Shown: positions 1 through 10,726 of the stretch, piece by piece
Numbering within the stretch: the first letter of the stretch is position 1
Layout of the letters: the number at the start of each line of letters is the position of its first letter
DNA from: Neofusicoccum parvum
Lineage: Eukaryota > Ascomycota > Dothideomycetes > Botryosphaeriales > Botryosphaeriaceae
Assembly (NCBI GenBank): GCA_020912385.1
Contig: CP087218.1
Location: 1,302,001-1,366,000 of the forward strand
DNA length: 64,000 bases
Direction of reading: 5' to 3'
Notes under the pieces: model-generated
Told to the model about the DNA's origin: nothing
The model's database searches: none
The model's input: the letters and a program-made list of their open reading frames with translations, nothing else
Program-made: the position numbers and the translations under genes

Positions 1-1826
1 AAATTGTCGGTCCCATTACTCGCTGCTTCAGGCTGTCGGCTGCAGATGCACGGTGGTGGTACCGAGCATGAGGTATGCGGGTGATCGACCATTTCAGAAA
101 TCCGCACCTGGTCGCCAGGTAACGTCACCGGCTCTCCACCGAGGGCGGCTAGAGAGATTATGTAGCTCGAAATGTCAAAGGAATCCTGCTGTGAGCAACA
201 GCGCAGCAGCGGTGAGGACATTCCTCGATTGTTCGTCGAAATGCAGCCCCATACAGTGGATATCGGCAGTGCAGGGATGATAAGATCGGCCTCCCACAGG
301 CTGGACTCAGGAATGATCGCTCGGCGATAGTGCTGATACCGTCGCGCACCCGGACACTCCTCCGCGGTTCATCACATCTTCACCGCCGGATATGCCGTGC
401 AGGCTGGCAGGCGAAATGAGGGCCTGGAAGGCCGCGCGGGATGCCTTTCTCGTGGCAGATTCGCCGGCGGCCAGAAACCCAAGGGCGCGACGGGGCAGCA
501 TGAGGGCCTGTTCGCTGTCGGGTGCAGCACCGCGAAACTGCCGGAGACGCGCAGCCGAGGCGGAGGAAAAAACACGCGCCACACGGGCGCGCAGCAGACA
601 TGGCAAGCCTATCTGCGGCGAATGGGTGCCCTTTGGTCCCTGGAAAGCCACTCCAGCTCCGCGATAGCGCGGTATGGAGTGCTGCAGGGCCTTGCTTGAG
701 GACAGTCCCTGGAAATTTGGCGCGGGCAGGGAGCTAGAGGGAGGCTATCGCGGGTGGAAGACGCCGCGACGGATGGTGTGGCGCGCCCCGGGAGGGCCTG
801 CACGCATCTGAGCGCGCACAGTCTCGCGGGGATCATCAGAGGTGCGCTCTGCGTGCTGAGAGGTTGGCGGTCGGGCCGTTCAGGGGCATCTGCGGCTTGT
901 CGCTCGCCGGCCAAGCCTTTCCCGAGCACGGCGGCGCCAAGGTCGAGCGAGCGCGCGGCGCAGCGCGTGAACCAGCGGCCGGCGCTGGGTGGACGCACAA
1001 CGTCGCCCACGACCGGCATGGCGGCCATGACCCTGCATGCGCGCCGCGGTTGGTCCCAAGGGAAACCCAACTTGAAACGATGTGCAGCCAGCAGCCGCCA
1101 GCGGCAGCCCCGGGCTCGCTCACGCCGTGGTTAAGGTCGGGGATCAGCTATCTTGGATGCTCGTGACGGAGTCAGTGTGCAGCCGCGACCTCACCTCCAA
1201 AAATTTGCGCGAAAAACAGCCGGGCCTGCGCGACGCAGCTTCCCTGTCGGCGGCGCGCTTTGCCTCCACGCGCTGCGTGGCCACTGGCGGCGCCGCTGGG
1301 CCGCTGCCGGACTGGAAGCTTTGGGGCGCTCTAGGGCGACGGCGGCAGCGGGCGGGCGCCACAGACGTCGGCGCGCTGCGCAGCTTTTCTGCGCCCTCCC
1401 AGCCAGCCTCGACTTGGCGACCCACAAATGGCTTATTTTCAGACACCCAAACCGGAGTGATTCGCGGCATGCCCACGCTTGGAGTCGCGTCGCCGCGGGC
1501 CCACCGCGTCAGGAAACAATCGTCATCCCAGATCGCTGGCCCTCGCGCCTTGCGTGCCCAGGCCCCGTATCTCTCGATCGTCCCGCTGTGCTACCCGCAA
1601 TATAACACACTTGCTTTCACCTCGTCCCCCATTGATCCGGAACTGCCTCCCTCTCGTATTTTCCGTTCTTTTATTTGCGCAATCGCTGTCGTTACCCGAC
1701 CCGCCCACTTCCATGTTCTCTCGCTGCTCCATCCTGCGCGAGCAATCCAACAGATAACCTCGCGATCCCCCGCGAAAATCAGTGGGGACCCCTTCTCGGG
1801 ACCGCCCCAGACCACATCCCGCAAAC
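1..1826. other. Non-coding left edge and 5' leader region of the channel gene
   Basis: I see no convincing gene here. The open frames are GC-rich, overlap in several frames and lack recognisable domains. The last 250 bases before 1827 turn pyrimidine-rich (many tcc, ctc and ccc runs), as is common just upstream of fungal start codons. They also hold an AT-rich patch near 1598-1610 (caatataacacac). This part probably contains the promoter and 5' leader of the MscS-type gene. Confidence 0.5.
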
Positions 1827-4815
1827 ATGACGACCCCAATTGACGAGAAGTCGGAGCCTCGCTATCACCAGCCTCACGCCGAGGTCGAGCGCTCGTCGGA
1901 CGAGGATGGCACCGTCATTGGCGACGACTCGACGCGCAACAACTCCGACCAGCACAACAACCACCCGCACCAAATGCACCCGCTCGACACCAATCACCTA
2001 GCCCCCGAGCCCGACAACAATTTCCTCCGCCCGGACAGTGCCATAACCTCTCCGTCTGCTTCACGCGAGCAGGCGAGCCGTCTGGACGATGACCTGCAGA
2101 TGCTGCAGATCGAGAGGCAGATATCCGCCCAGGAGGAGGCCAAAAGCACTGATGGACGCTCGCTGCACCGCTCGCGGTCGCGCCACCAGGAGCCGATCGA
2201 CGAGTTCGACGCTGCAACGGAACCCTTGCACGCCCAAGCCTCCATGTACAAGCCGCCGGAGAACCCGACCACCAACTTTGCCAAGTTCTTCAAGAAAGTC
2301 CACAATTCGAGTTGGGTCATCCGATACCTCACGTACATCGTGCCCGTCGTGTGCATAATTCTCATCCCTCTTCTGCTCGGTGCTCTCCTGTTCACCCGAG
2401 CTTCGGTTGGTGGTGTGGAGCTTGTCTGGTTCTGCATTTGGCTCGAGATCATCTGGTTGACCCTGTGGGCCGGCAGAGTAAGTGCCCTCTCACCTGACCG
2501 CGTTGCTTCAACTCGCGCTGACCACGCTGCAGGTGCTTGCAAAATGTCTTCCCTGGCCAATTGGCCTTGTTGCGAGTCTGTTCACGAATAACGGCAAGAA
2601 ATGGCGCGACATGGGCAAGCAGCTGGAGCTTCCGGGCACGCTGTTCTTCTGGTGGCTGGCTATCATCGTCTCTTTCTACCCCACGCTGACCAATCACCAC
2701 ATCGACGGTAACAAGGGCGTTAAGAGCTGGGAGAAGACGATGTACAAGGTCCTGGTTTCAATCTTCATCGGCTTCGTTCTCAACTTTGTCGAGAAGATCA
2801 TCATCCAGCTCATCGCCATCAGCTTCCACCTGCGGACCTACCAGGATCGCATCGAGTTGAACAAGTTCCAGATCGGAAGCTTGGTGAAGCTTTACGCATT
2901 TTCCAAGGCCAAGCTCACCATGGAGGATTCCGAATTCGAACAACGTGAGGGCGGGGGGACTTCCGGGGCCCGTACGCCGGGTGCGTTCGTCAAGGAGGCC
3001 CAAAAGAATGCGAAGCAGACAATGACCAAGTTTGGTGATGTTGCCGGCAAGATTGCGGCCGATTTCACTGGACGTGCGACGCAAAGGAGCAACCACCCTC
3101 ATCAGGTCGTGTTGGCGCTGCTGGGCACCACATCCGGCAGTCAGGTTCTCGCTCGTCGTCTCTACCGCACATTCGCACGCGAGGATACGGAAACTGTCCA
3201 TCCCGATGATTTAAGCAACGCCTTTGATACCGAAGACGAAGCTAGTGCTGCATTCTCTATGTTCGACAAGGACATGAACGGCGATATTTCTATGGAAGAG
3301 CTCGAGGCCGTCTGTGTCGAGATTGGACGTGAACGCAAGGCTATCACCGCCTCCCTCAAGGATCTGGACTCGGTCATCTCCAAGCTCGATGATGTGCTGA
3401 TGTTCATTGTTGCCATCATCACCATTTTGGTTTTCATTTCCCTGATCTCTTCCTCCGCCTCAAGCGTCATTTCGAACGCTGGTTCCGCAGTCTTGGCCCT
3501 ATCTTGGCTGTTCTCTGCCACCGCCCAGGAGTTCCTCCAGTCCATCGTCTTCGTCTTCGTCAAGCACCCATTCGACGTTGGTGACCGTGTTAGCATTTAT
3601 GGTAACACTGGCGCTACTGGCTTGGGTGACGACTACTTTGTGAGGGAGATCGCGCTTCTGTATACGGAATTTAAGAAGATGGAGGGTCACGTCGTCCAGG
3701 CACCCAACAGCTACCTGAATACGCTGTTTATCCTCAACCAAAGGCGTTCCGGTGGATTGGCTGAAGCCGTCCCGATCTGCATCAAGTTCGGTACCACTCT
3801 TGATCAGATTGATCAGCTCCGCACCAGACTGCTCGAATTCGTGCGCTCGGAGAAGCGTGAGTACCAGGGCAACATCCTTACGGAACTTCGCGAGGTTACG
3901 GAGGCTCACTCTCTTACCCTCAACGTCGTCTTCTTCTACAAGTCCAACTGGCAGAATGAGTTGCTCCGTCTGCAACGCCGCAACAAGTTCATCTGCGCCA
4001 TGATGGTGTCGATGCAGGATTGCGGTATCGAGGGTCCCCGCATGCGTTTCCCTGGCCAGAAGGAGAGCTTCCCTGTCTACCTTCAGCAGATTCCGCACAT
4101 TTCTACTCCGGGTATGGGCCATGGTGGTAACCCTGACAATCCTGCTGGTATGGTCGATCGTCCCAACACGGCTAGAAGCAATGGTTCCGGTCCTCAAGAT
4201 CCTCCTTTCGTTTCTCCAGACTCGCCTCAGGTGGGCCGTGCAAGGGCACCTTCTCATTCGATCCTCCGCACTGGTAGTACGCGTCCGCGCGGCGAGTCTC
4301 TTGCCGCCATGGGTCGACGTGTTGACTTCTCTCTCGGTATGAAAGACATCTCGTCTGGCGACATGACAGGTGATGTTTTCGAAGACCGTGTAAAGCCTCG
4401 CTTCCCTATGGTCACATCGCCCAAAGAATCATCACGCGGCTCTCAAGACTCTCGGCCCCGTCAGTCGCATGACACCGGACGCTCGACTGGACACGATTCA
4501 GACCTCGCCCGCATTCCCACCGACAGCTCGGCTGCACGCAGCCGAGCAAGCCACCGAAACCGCTTCTTCTCGTCGCGCGCCGGCAAGAGTCGGGACGACG
4601 TTGACCGCATGGAAGGCGGTCTGCCCATGCACGACATCCCTGAGACATCGGAGCGCATTGATCCGCGCAGTGGGACGGTCAGCCCTATGGCGTGGCGCGC
4701 AAGCGCTGAGGAGAGCAGGACCCCCACAGCGTCGGGTGCTTTAGACGGTGCTCAGGAGACCTTTGCTCCGCCTAAGAGGAGCATGACCGAGTCCTTTGGC
4801 TTCAAGAAGCGTTAA
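1827..4815 (+). CDS. MscS-family mechanosensitive ion channel with EF-hand (Msy1/Msy2 type)
   Basis: The product is about 977 aa from two exons, 1827-2477 and 2533-4815. The 55-bp intron joins in phase after the residues WAGR. The ATG at 1827 sits in a good context (gcaaacATGa). The first 150 residues are polar. Membrane helices follow, including one around residues 160-187 ([13 protein letters not shown]). A canonical EF-hand loop ([12 protein letters not shown]) lies near residue 462. The MscS pore and beta-domain region around residues 510-640 contains [16 protein letters not shown] and the following [13 protein letters not shown]. The C-terminal 200 residues are polar and low-complexity. 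In fission yeast, homologues of this layout sit in the ER or cell-cortex membrane and temper calcium rise during hypo-osmotic shock; that role is inferred here. This looks like a conserved housekeeping gene outside the biosynthetic cluster. Confidence 0.93.
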
Positions 4816-6147
4816 CGATCAACGGCCTGACTAGACCATAGATTGCGTTCTATATTTGCTTTCCGGCGCATCAGCAGCTTTTCGGGCCGGCTTCGTCCGG
4901 GATAGATTGGATCCCTTTCAGCGCGTGTGGCTCCTTTTGGAGCCGAATTCATTCCCTTTCCTGTTATCCGAGATTCAGAAAAGAAGATTCAGAGATCACT
5001 AGATGAGTAGCCTTCAAGGCTTTTTTGTTATATAATTGTTAAGTTCTTTTTGGCGGCGGATCAAAATAGGCGGTGGTTGCCTAATGGCCTCGAGTTTAGA
5101 GCCAGGTCAGCACTGATGGAAAGGAGGGTTTCGCTTTTGGCCTTTTTTTCCATCCTGTATTCATACACAAAGCAAAGCACACACGAGCAATGGAACTCGA
5201 ACCTGTCAATTCTCTTTCCACTTCCTCAGTCTCGACGTTCTATGGTTTTCGGGGTTCCGGAGATAAGTGTACACGCCATTCTGCCGTTTGATCCTCAGGC
5301 ATCCCACTTTTGTGTCTCACGACCGGTGGGTGCGCAGAGTGGCTCTCCACACCCCTCGTCGTCTCTCTGCATGCTTCAACGTGTGCTTTTCCCCACTTTG
5401 GTCTGATCTTTTCTCGCGGGTGGATCGACGGAGACGCCTCCCAGTGATTCCAGAACAGAGGTCCTGGAACGACCGCCGCACAAGCACTGGACTGTGCGAA
5501 CCAACGCGCCCGAGCGTCGACGCCAAGCACGTTCTCTCCAGCTCCGACGCAAGGGCTCCTTTCGACCTTCGATGTTTCTGTCCAAAGCCGCCGACGGGAG
5601 AATGCACACAAGGCGCGGCGACGTGTCGACAGCTCCTCCGATGTGGCACAAAGCAAGCGAGCGTTTTTATGCCGTCCCACCCCACTTCTGCACCACCCAC
5701 CCATCCACCAACACCCCCCTTCCGCGCCCGCATTGCTTACCCGCGCTATCGCTCGCGGCAGCACCAGCGATCCTCGCTCCGGCAACCTATCAGCGCCGAT
5801 CAGGAACGCGCGCGCGCATGCGCAGCGGGGCGGCGAGGTCGCGCGAGAAGTGGAGAGATGGACGCGGCCGCCGCCATATAGAGCGGGCAGCTGCCAACGC
5901 GAAGACGATGCTTTTGCCCTTCACCACCGCCTGACGCGACGCGACGCGACGTGACGCGACGTGACGTGCTGCGTTCTGCTCTCTTATCGCTGCGTGCGAC
6001 GCGCGCGGCAAGCCGGACCGGACGCTACTGCGGTGCGACACGGAGCCAATTACAACGACGGAGGCCGGACGGACTCCCTCCTCGGCGAGCGACAGAGAGC
6101 TGGTTGCGCGGCCGCTGAGACCGGTTTTTGCTGTGACTGAGAGCGCG
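4816..6147. other. Intergenic region between channel and MFS genes
   Basis: It holds the 3' region of the channel gene (AT-rich stretch near 5020-5045) and the promoter of the next gene. The only structured element I see is a GACGC/GACGT tandem run at 5933-5968. One loose TCG-N5-CGA match (TCGGCGAGCGA, 6082-6092) is present, but it lacks the GCCGC core of the cluster motif. No convincing coding sequence. Confidence 0.5.
5933..5968. repeat. Short tandem array of GACGC/GACGT units
   Basis: About seven 5-bp units (gacgc or gacgt) run head to tail, some 180 bp upstream of the MFS start codon. This is a simple-sequence array in promoter DNA. The GACGT variants contain an ACGT core like that of bZIP sites, but nothing more can be claimed. 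Confidence 0.75.
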
Positions 6148-8118
6148 ATGCGGCCGGATTCGTCGGGTAAAGCTGCCGGGGTGGTGGGCAAGGGTGATGG
6201 GAAGCAGAATGTCTCGAGTGAGACTCCAACGGAGATGGACCAGGAGTTGGGGTCGGCGGCGGTGTTCGTCGATACGGTCGCCGAGAGGTCGTACGGTGAG
6301 TCTTCCTTATCGCTGTGTGTTCAGCCAGGGCGGTTGCTGATAGCGAGGGTAGTACGGAAGCTGGATTTTTATCTCCTGCCGATGATGAGTCTGGTATGTA
6401 CTACCATGCGCGTTTCAGGAGTGCCGGTGGGCTGACTGACTGGCGTGGGGGTTTACAGATGTACTTCTTCAATTCGGTGGATAGGGTGAGTGTTTCTCTC
6501 GTCTCCCGAGACATTCCTTGAACATGGGGGACGCAAGGTCTGATGCGCTACGTAGAGCAATCTCGGCAATGCCAAAACGGATGGCATGGACAAGGACCTC
6601 GGATTCGTGGGCGAGCAGTACTCCTTGCTCATCCTCCTCTTCTACGTCCCGAACGGGCTGTGCGATCTCCCGCTCAATATGCTGACAAAGCGCTGGTCGG
6701 GGAAGGTGATGCTGCCAGGATGTAAGACATGTGGCTCCGTTTGTGGCTGAGTAAGGGGCTTTAAATCAAGGCTAACGTTGTCTCGGTGGAGTGATGCTTA
6801 GCTGGGGTTCATGCGCGCTGCTGCAGTGCGCGGCCAAAAATTTCGCGGGAATGCTGGTGCTGCGCCTGCTTCTGGGGTAAGCCTGTTTCCTTGCTTATAG
6901 TGCTCCACGTCTAATCCGGAATGGTTGGTGTGCTAACGAAGCATCCAGAGCATTTGAAGCAGGTTTCTTTGCTGGCGCGGTCTTTTACCTCACGCTGTTT
7001 TACACTCGCGGGGAGCTCGGTTTCCGTATCGCCATCTTCTTCGGCAGTGCTTTACTTGCTGCAGCCTTCAGTGGCTTGATATCGTTTGGAGTCTTCCAAA
7101 TCGAGCATGTCGCCATTAAGGGCTGGATGTGGCTATTCCTCATTGAAGGTGAGGCCCGTCCCTGTCTATTGTCAAAAGCTGGAACACAGATACTGACATA
7201 CTTCCCAGGTGCCATGACCGTTATAATCGCAATCACGGCTTTTTTCTGGCTCCCAGCATCACCGGAGAGCGCCTGGTTTCTCACAAGCGCGGAGAAGGAC
7301 GCTGCAAGAGCAAGGTCCCGGCGCGATAGCTCGGGAAAGGTGTCAGAGAGCTACAACGTCAAAGAGATGTTCCAGCATTGGAACAACTGGAAGTTCTTCC
7401 CCTGGTGCGTCATCTCCTTCACGTACCCGGTCGCCTTCGCCACAACATCAAACTTTCTCCCCCAGGTAAGCCCGCAGCACCCTCCCTGATCACGAGAAAA
7501 AGAACCCAGCCCTGACACGCCCCCCAGATCGTCGCCCGGCTCGGCTACAGCACCATCAAAACCAACCTCTGGACCGTCGCCCCCAACGCCGTCGGCTTCG
7601 TCTGCCTCCTCCTCATCACCTGGTCATCCGACCGGCAGCGCGAGCGCACCTGGCACATCATCTTCGCGCTGGCCGTCTCGCTGGCCGGCCTCATCATCCT
7701 CGCCGCGATCGACCCGCTGCGGCAGCCGGCGGTCGCGTACCTCGCGACCTTCCTCCTCGCCGCCGGCGCCTACGTCCCCTCCTGCCTCGTCCACTCCTGG
7801 CACAACAACAACAACCTCTCCGAGAACGCCCGCGCCGCCACCACCGGCCTGCTCGTCGGCCTCGGCAACCTCGGCGGCATCCTGAGCGCCGCGACGTTCA
7901 GGGTTGAGTATGCGCCGAGCTACGTGCCGACGCTGGCCGCCACCGCGGCGTGCAATGTAACGTGCATGGCCTTCACGGCGTGGTTGGGCGGGTGGATGAA
8001 GCTGGAGAATGGGAGGAGGGATGCGGCGATGGGGGTGATGTTGAGGGCGGGGGATGTGGATACGGCGGAGTTGGTGGCGGAGGGGGAGGCTGATCCGAGG
8101 TGGAGGTATTTTACGTAG
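6148..8118 (+). CDS. MFS transporter, allantoate/anion:cation symporter (DAL5-like) family
   Basis: Eight exons give about 504 aa: 6148-6295, 6353-6393, 6459-6485, 6556-6721, 6792-6876, 6949-7148, 7209-7465 and 7528-8118. All joins keep phase. The first acceptor could instead be 6343, which keeps frame and adds three residues. The family signature near residue 50 reads VRKLDFYLLPMMSL, then NSVDRSNLGNAKTDG in the first loop. The pattern of about 12 membrane segments and the GRLLLG-like segment (LRLLLGAFEAGFF) fit the DAL5/ACS family, whose members import anionic small molecules with protons. It lies next to the biosynthetic cluster on its left side. It has no strict copy of the cluster palindrome upstream, so it is more likely flanking than part of the pathway. 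Substrate unknown. Confidence 0.88.
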
Positions 8119-8842
8119 GGTTGGGGATGTGCGTGGGTGTGAGAAGTTTGGGGGGCGTGGAGAGGTGGCGTTGTTGGGGTTTCGAGGATCGTGGGTTCGC
8201 TTGTGTGAGGGCAGAAGCTGTACGAACGAGCTTTCTGGATTCATTGCTTAGATGAAATTGGGAGTATCAAGGGTTGAGAGCGCATACGAGTTAATGAGAT
8301 GCCACATTCAGAAAGAAGTAGTCTTCTAAAATTTCGAACTCCTCGACCACGGATACATCTCTGGATTTCAAGGTGCAAGTCACACGTCATCAGAAACCAT
8401 TCAAGGGTTAAATACGCCACGTGTAGCCACTGCTTGGGAGGAGCCACAGATATTCCACAATTAACGATTCACAGGGCGGATGCCATTGAAGCTAGTATTC
8501 CCAAGGCAACTACCGCGTAATTTTCGAGACGCAGTCTCCATCAAGAGTCGCTTTGGGGCCTGGAGGACTAAGACCAGGGCTGATAGATTCAATGATTCCA
8601 AGTCTAGCATCATTCTTCTATGATCTAATGGTATCTTTCCGATTCCTGGGAATTGTCTCTATTTTTCTCTCCGTGCGGGTTGACATCTCTAAGTAGAACA
8701 GGAAATACGCGCAAATCAACACGTCAAAGGTAGAAAACATGCTATCTCGCAGCGAAGTGAGTCCTTCAAGGTGCGTAATGTCGTTGACATGGTAGCCGAA
8801 GAAGTTGTAAAGTGTAAAATTGGAGAAGTTGAAAGGGTAAAG
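8119..8842. other. Intergenic region between convergent genes
   Basis: This carries the 3' ends of the DAL5-like MFS gene and of the convergent decarboxylase gene. The sequence is AT-richer than its neighbours. I see no gene or repeat in it. Confidence 0.5.
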
Positions 8843-10585
8843 TCATGCCATGGAATTGCCGACGGGTGCAACCAGAAGGTCGCCGAGCTTGACGATGAAT
8901 GTCTCGTCAAGCTTGTCCAGATTGAGCACCAGATCCTCGATCTGCTGCATGCGTGCAGCATCGACAACGGAGGTGGCCAGCTTACGGTACTTGGCCCGGA
9001 TATCCTCGTTGGTGATCGGAGGATCGTAGCCCTTGGGCCATGGCGTCCAGTCTTCAAGGGAAAAGCCATCGTCAAACTCGATGGTGATACGAGCGCCGGC
9101 AACTTGGTTGGGCTTGTCAAACTCCGGGTCGTGATAGCACTCGGTTTTGTGGATGAGGTCCCAGACAAGATCGTCGTCAAGCTTTTTGGCGCTGAACTGC
9201 TCCAGAAGCACTTGACGGTCCGTCAGTTGGACGGCACCGATGTACTTTTCCTAATGTCAGCGTTCCTGCCCTTCATGTTAACAAGGATGTTTACGTACAG
9301 CGGCATTCATTTGACCACCAGTCTCGGTCAACGGACGCGACTCGGGGACCCAACCGTCATGTGCGTAAATGGCATGGCTAAGGCCGACCTTGATCTTGCG
9401 GATACGGGGAAGCTGATCCAGGGTGAAGCGGTCTGGGTGTTTAAGCTGCAGCTTCTCGAGGACCTCGATCTGGCCATGGCTACCACCAACGCAGGCGTGC
9501 AGTTTGATACGGATCAGCTCGGTGTGCCAGATCTCGCCCAGACCGGCAGCAACCTTGTTTGGTTCATTAGCCCGGCTTACTTGGCAGAGTTCATGTCTGG
9601 CAGTGAAGACGTACCTCGTGTACTTTGTACGGGGGGTCGCGCTCGTTGCCAGCACTGAACATGGCAAGGAATCCGCCGTAGGGGCGCTCAAAAACCTTGC
9701 GCATGCCCTCGTAACCTCCGCGAGCCAGCAGAGCGCCAAACAGGCCGTTACGAGCTGCAAAGGCATGCTGGGCGCGCTTAATCATGCCCTCGTACTGGGC
9801 ACTCATCAGTGCTCCAGCTTGAGTGCATGCAATGCCCAGCGCGCTCTCCGTCTCGCGCACGCCCAAGCCAAAAAGACGGGAAGCGGCGGCGGCAGCAGCA
9901 GGGCAACCTGGGCGGCGTTGTTAGCATGACCTTATTTAGTGATGTCTGGGAGAAAGCTACCGAAGATGGGCCCGGAGTGCCAGCCGCGCGTCAGCATGTC
10001 CGGTCCGTACAGGGCCAGGCCGGCTCGTGGACCGGTTTCAAAGCCGGCGACAGCAGCCACCAGGAGATCGCGGCCAGTCACGGGGCGGCCTGCCTTGGTA
10101 GCCTCGACGCCGGCCAGCAGCGCAGGGAGCACGATGCTGGCGGAGTGCAGGGGGGCCATGCTGTGGTAGTCGTCGAGCTCGGTGGCCTGGATGAAGGATC
10201 CATTGAGGATGGCCGCGGCGAGCGGGCCGAAGCGCTTGAGAGAGTCAGCAAAGGAGGGTTTGCGGGAGCGTGGAGTGTAACTGCGGTGGCGGTTTCAGGC
10301 GCCGCCGGGTGGGTTCCGGGCGGCGTCAGGCGCGGACCGTACCTTCTCGCTGCCGATGACGCTGCACGGCCCGTCGGGCTCGTAGGCGCTCACGGCGTCC
10401 AGCATCTTCGCCGACCAGGGCACGCGGGCACCGACCAGGCCGCAGCCGATGCCGTCGAGGATCAGGTGCTTGGCGCGCTCCAGCACCCGCGCCGGCATCG
10501 ACTCCGCCCGCAGCTCCACGATCCACCGCGCCAGCTGCTCCGTCGTGCCGTCGCCGTCGATTTCGGACTCCAGCTGGTGCTTCAT
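8843..10585 (-). CDS. MmgE/PrpD-family decarboxylase, cis-aconitate decarboxylase (CadA/Irg1)-like
   Basis: Five exons on the minus strand give 507 aa: 10585-10338, 10280-9961, 9907-9615, 9553-9299 and 9250-8843. All phases agree. The first donor (ACG|GTCCGC) is weak but is the only one that restores the frame. The protein follows the Aspergillus terreus itaconate enzyme closely in layout: LILDGIGCG and VPWSAK near residue 45-60, the active-site stretch ATELDDYHS at about 116-123 (Asp and His), GRPVTGRDLL, ALGIACTQAGALMSAQY, and RIKLHACVGGSHG with a further conserved His. The ELDDYH motif separates it from the dehydratase paralogue at 40256. Inferred role: decarboxylation of an alkyl cis-aconitate to an alkylitaconate, creating the exomethylene group. 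It shares a 141-bp divergent promoter carrying an exact cluster palindrome with the lactonase gene. Confidence 0.88.
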
Positions 10586-10664
10586 CTTGCCGCTGCCCGC
10601 GCTCTTGGCCTCGCCGTCGACACTTCCCTTCCGCCCGCGCTCTTAAGCTCCCGTCGCTCGCGCG

Positions 10665-10675
10665 TCGGCCGCCGA
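10665..10675. promoter_or_regulatory. AflR-type palindrome TCGGCCGCCGA in divergent promoter
   Basis: An exact copy of the cluster motif (TCG-GCCGC-CGA) lies in the 141-bp gap between the divergent decarboxylase (start 10585) and lactonase (start 10727) genes. It is about 80 bp from the first and 52 bp from the second, so it could drive both. It matches the TCG-N5-CGR consensus known for AflR. Confidence 0.75.
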
Positions 10676-10726
10676 GCTGCGACACCATGCTCCTCAAGAT
10701 GCCCGCGTCTCCGCCCCTCCGCCGCC

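Noticed and set aside
609..1843. Several 100-250-codon open frames at the left edge
   Set aside because: They overlap in opposite frames of GC-rich DNA, are Arg/Ala-rich, and none shows a family motif.
6082..6092. TCG-N5-CGA match upstream of the DAL5-like MFS gene
   Set aside because: It fits the loose consensus but not the GCCGC core shared by the cluster sites, and the gene does not fit the pathway. I do not count it in the regulon.
9809..10726. Upstream extension of the lactonase frame to 9809
   Set aside because: The open frame runs antisense through the decarboxylase exons. The start at 10727 has a signal peptide and a good context, so the extension is a shadow.
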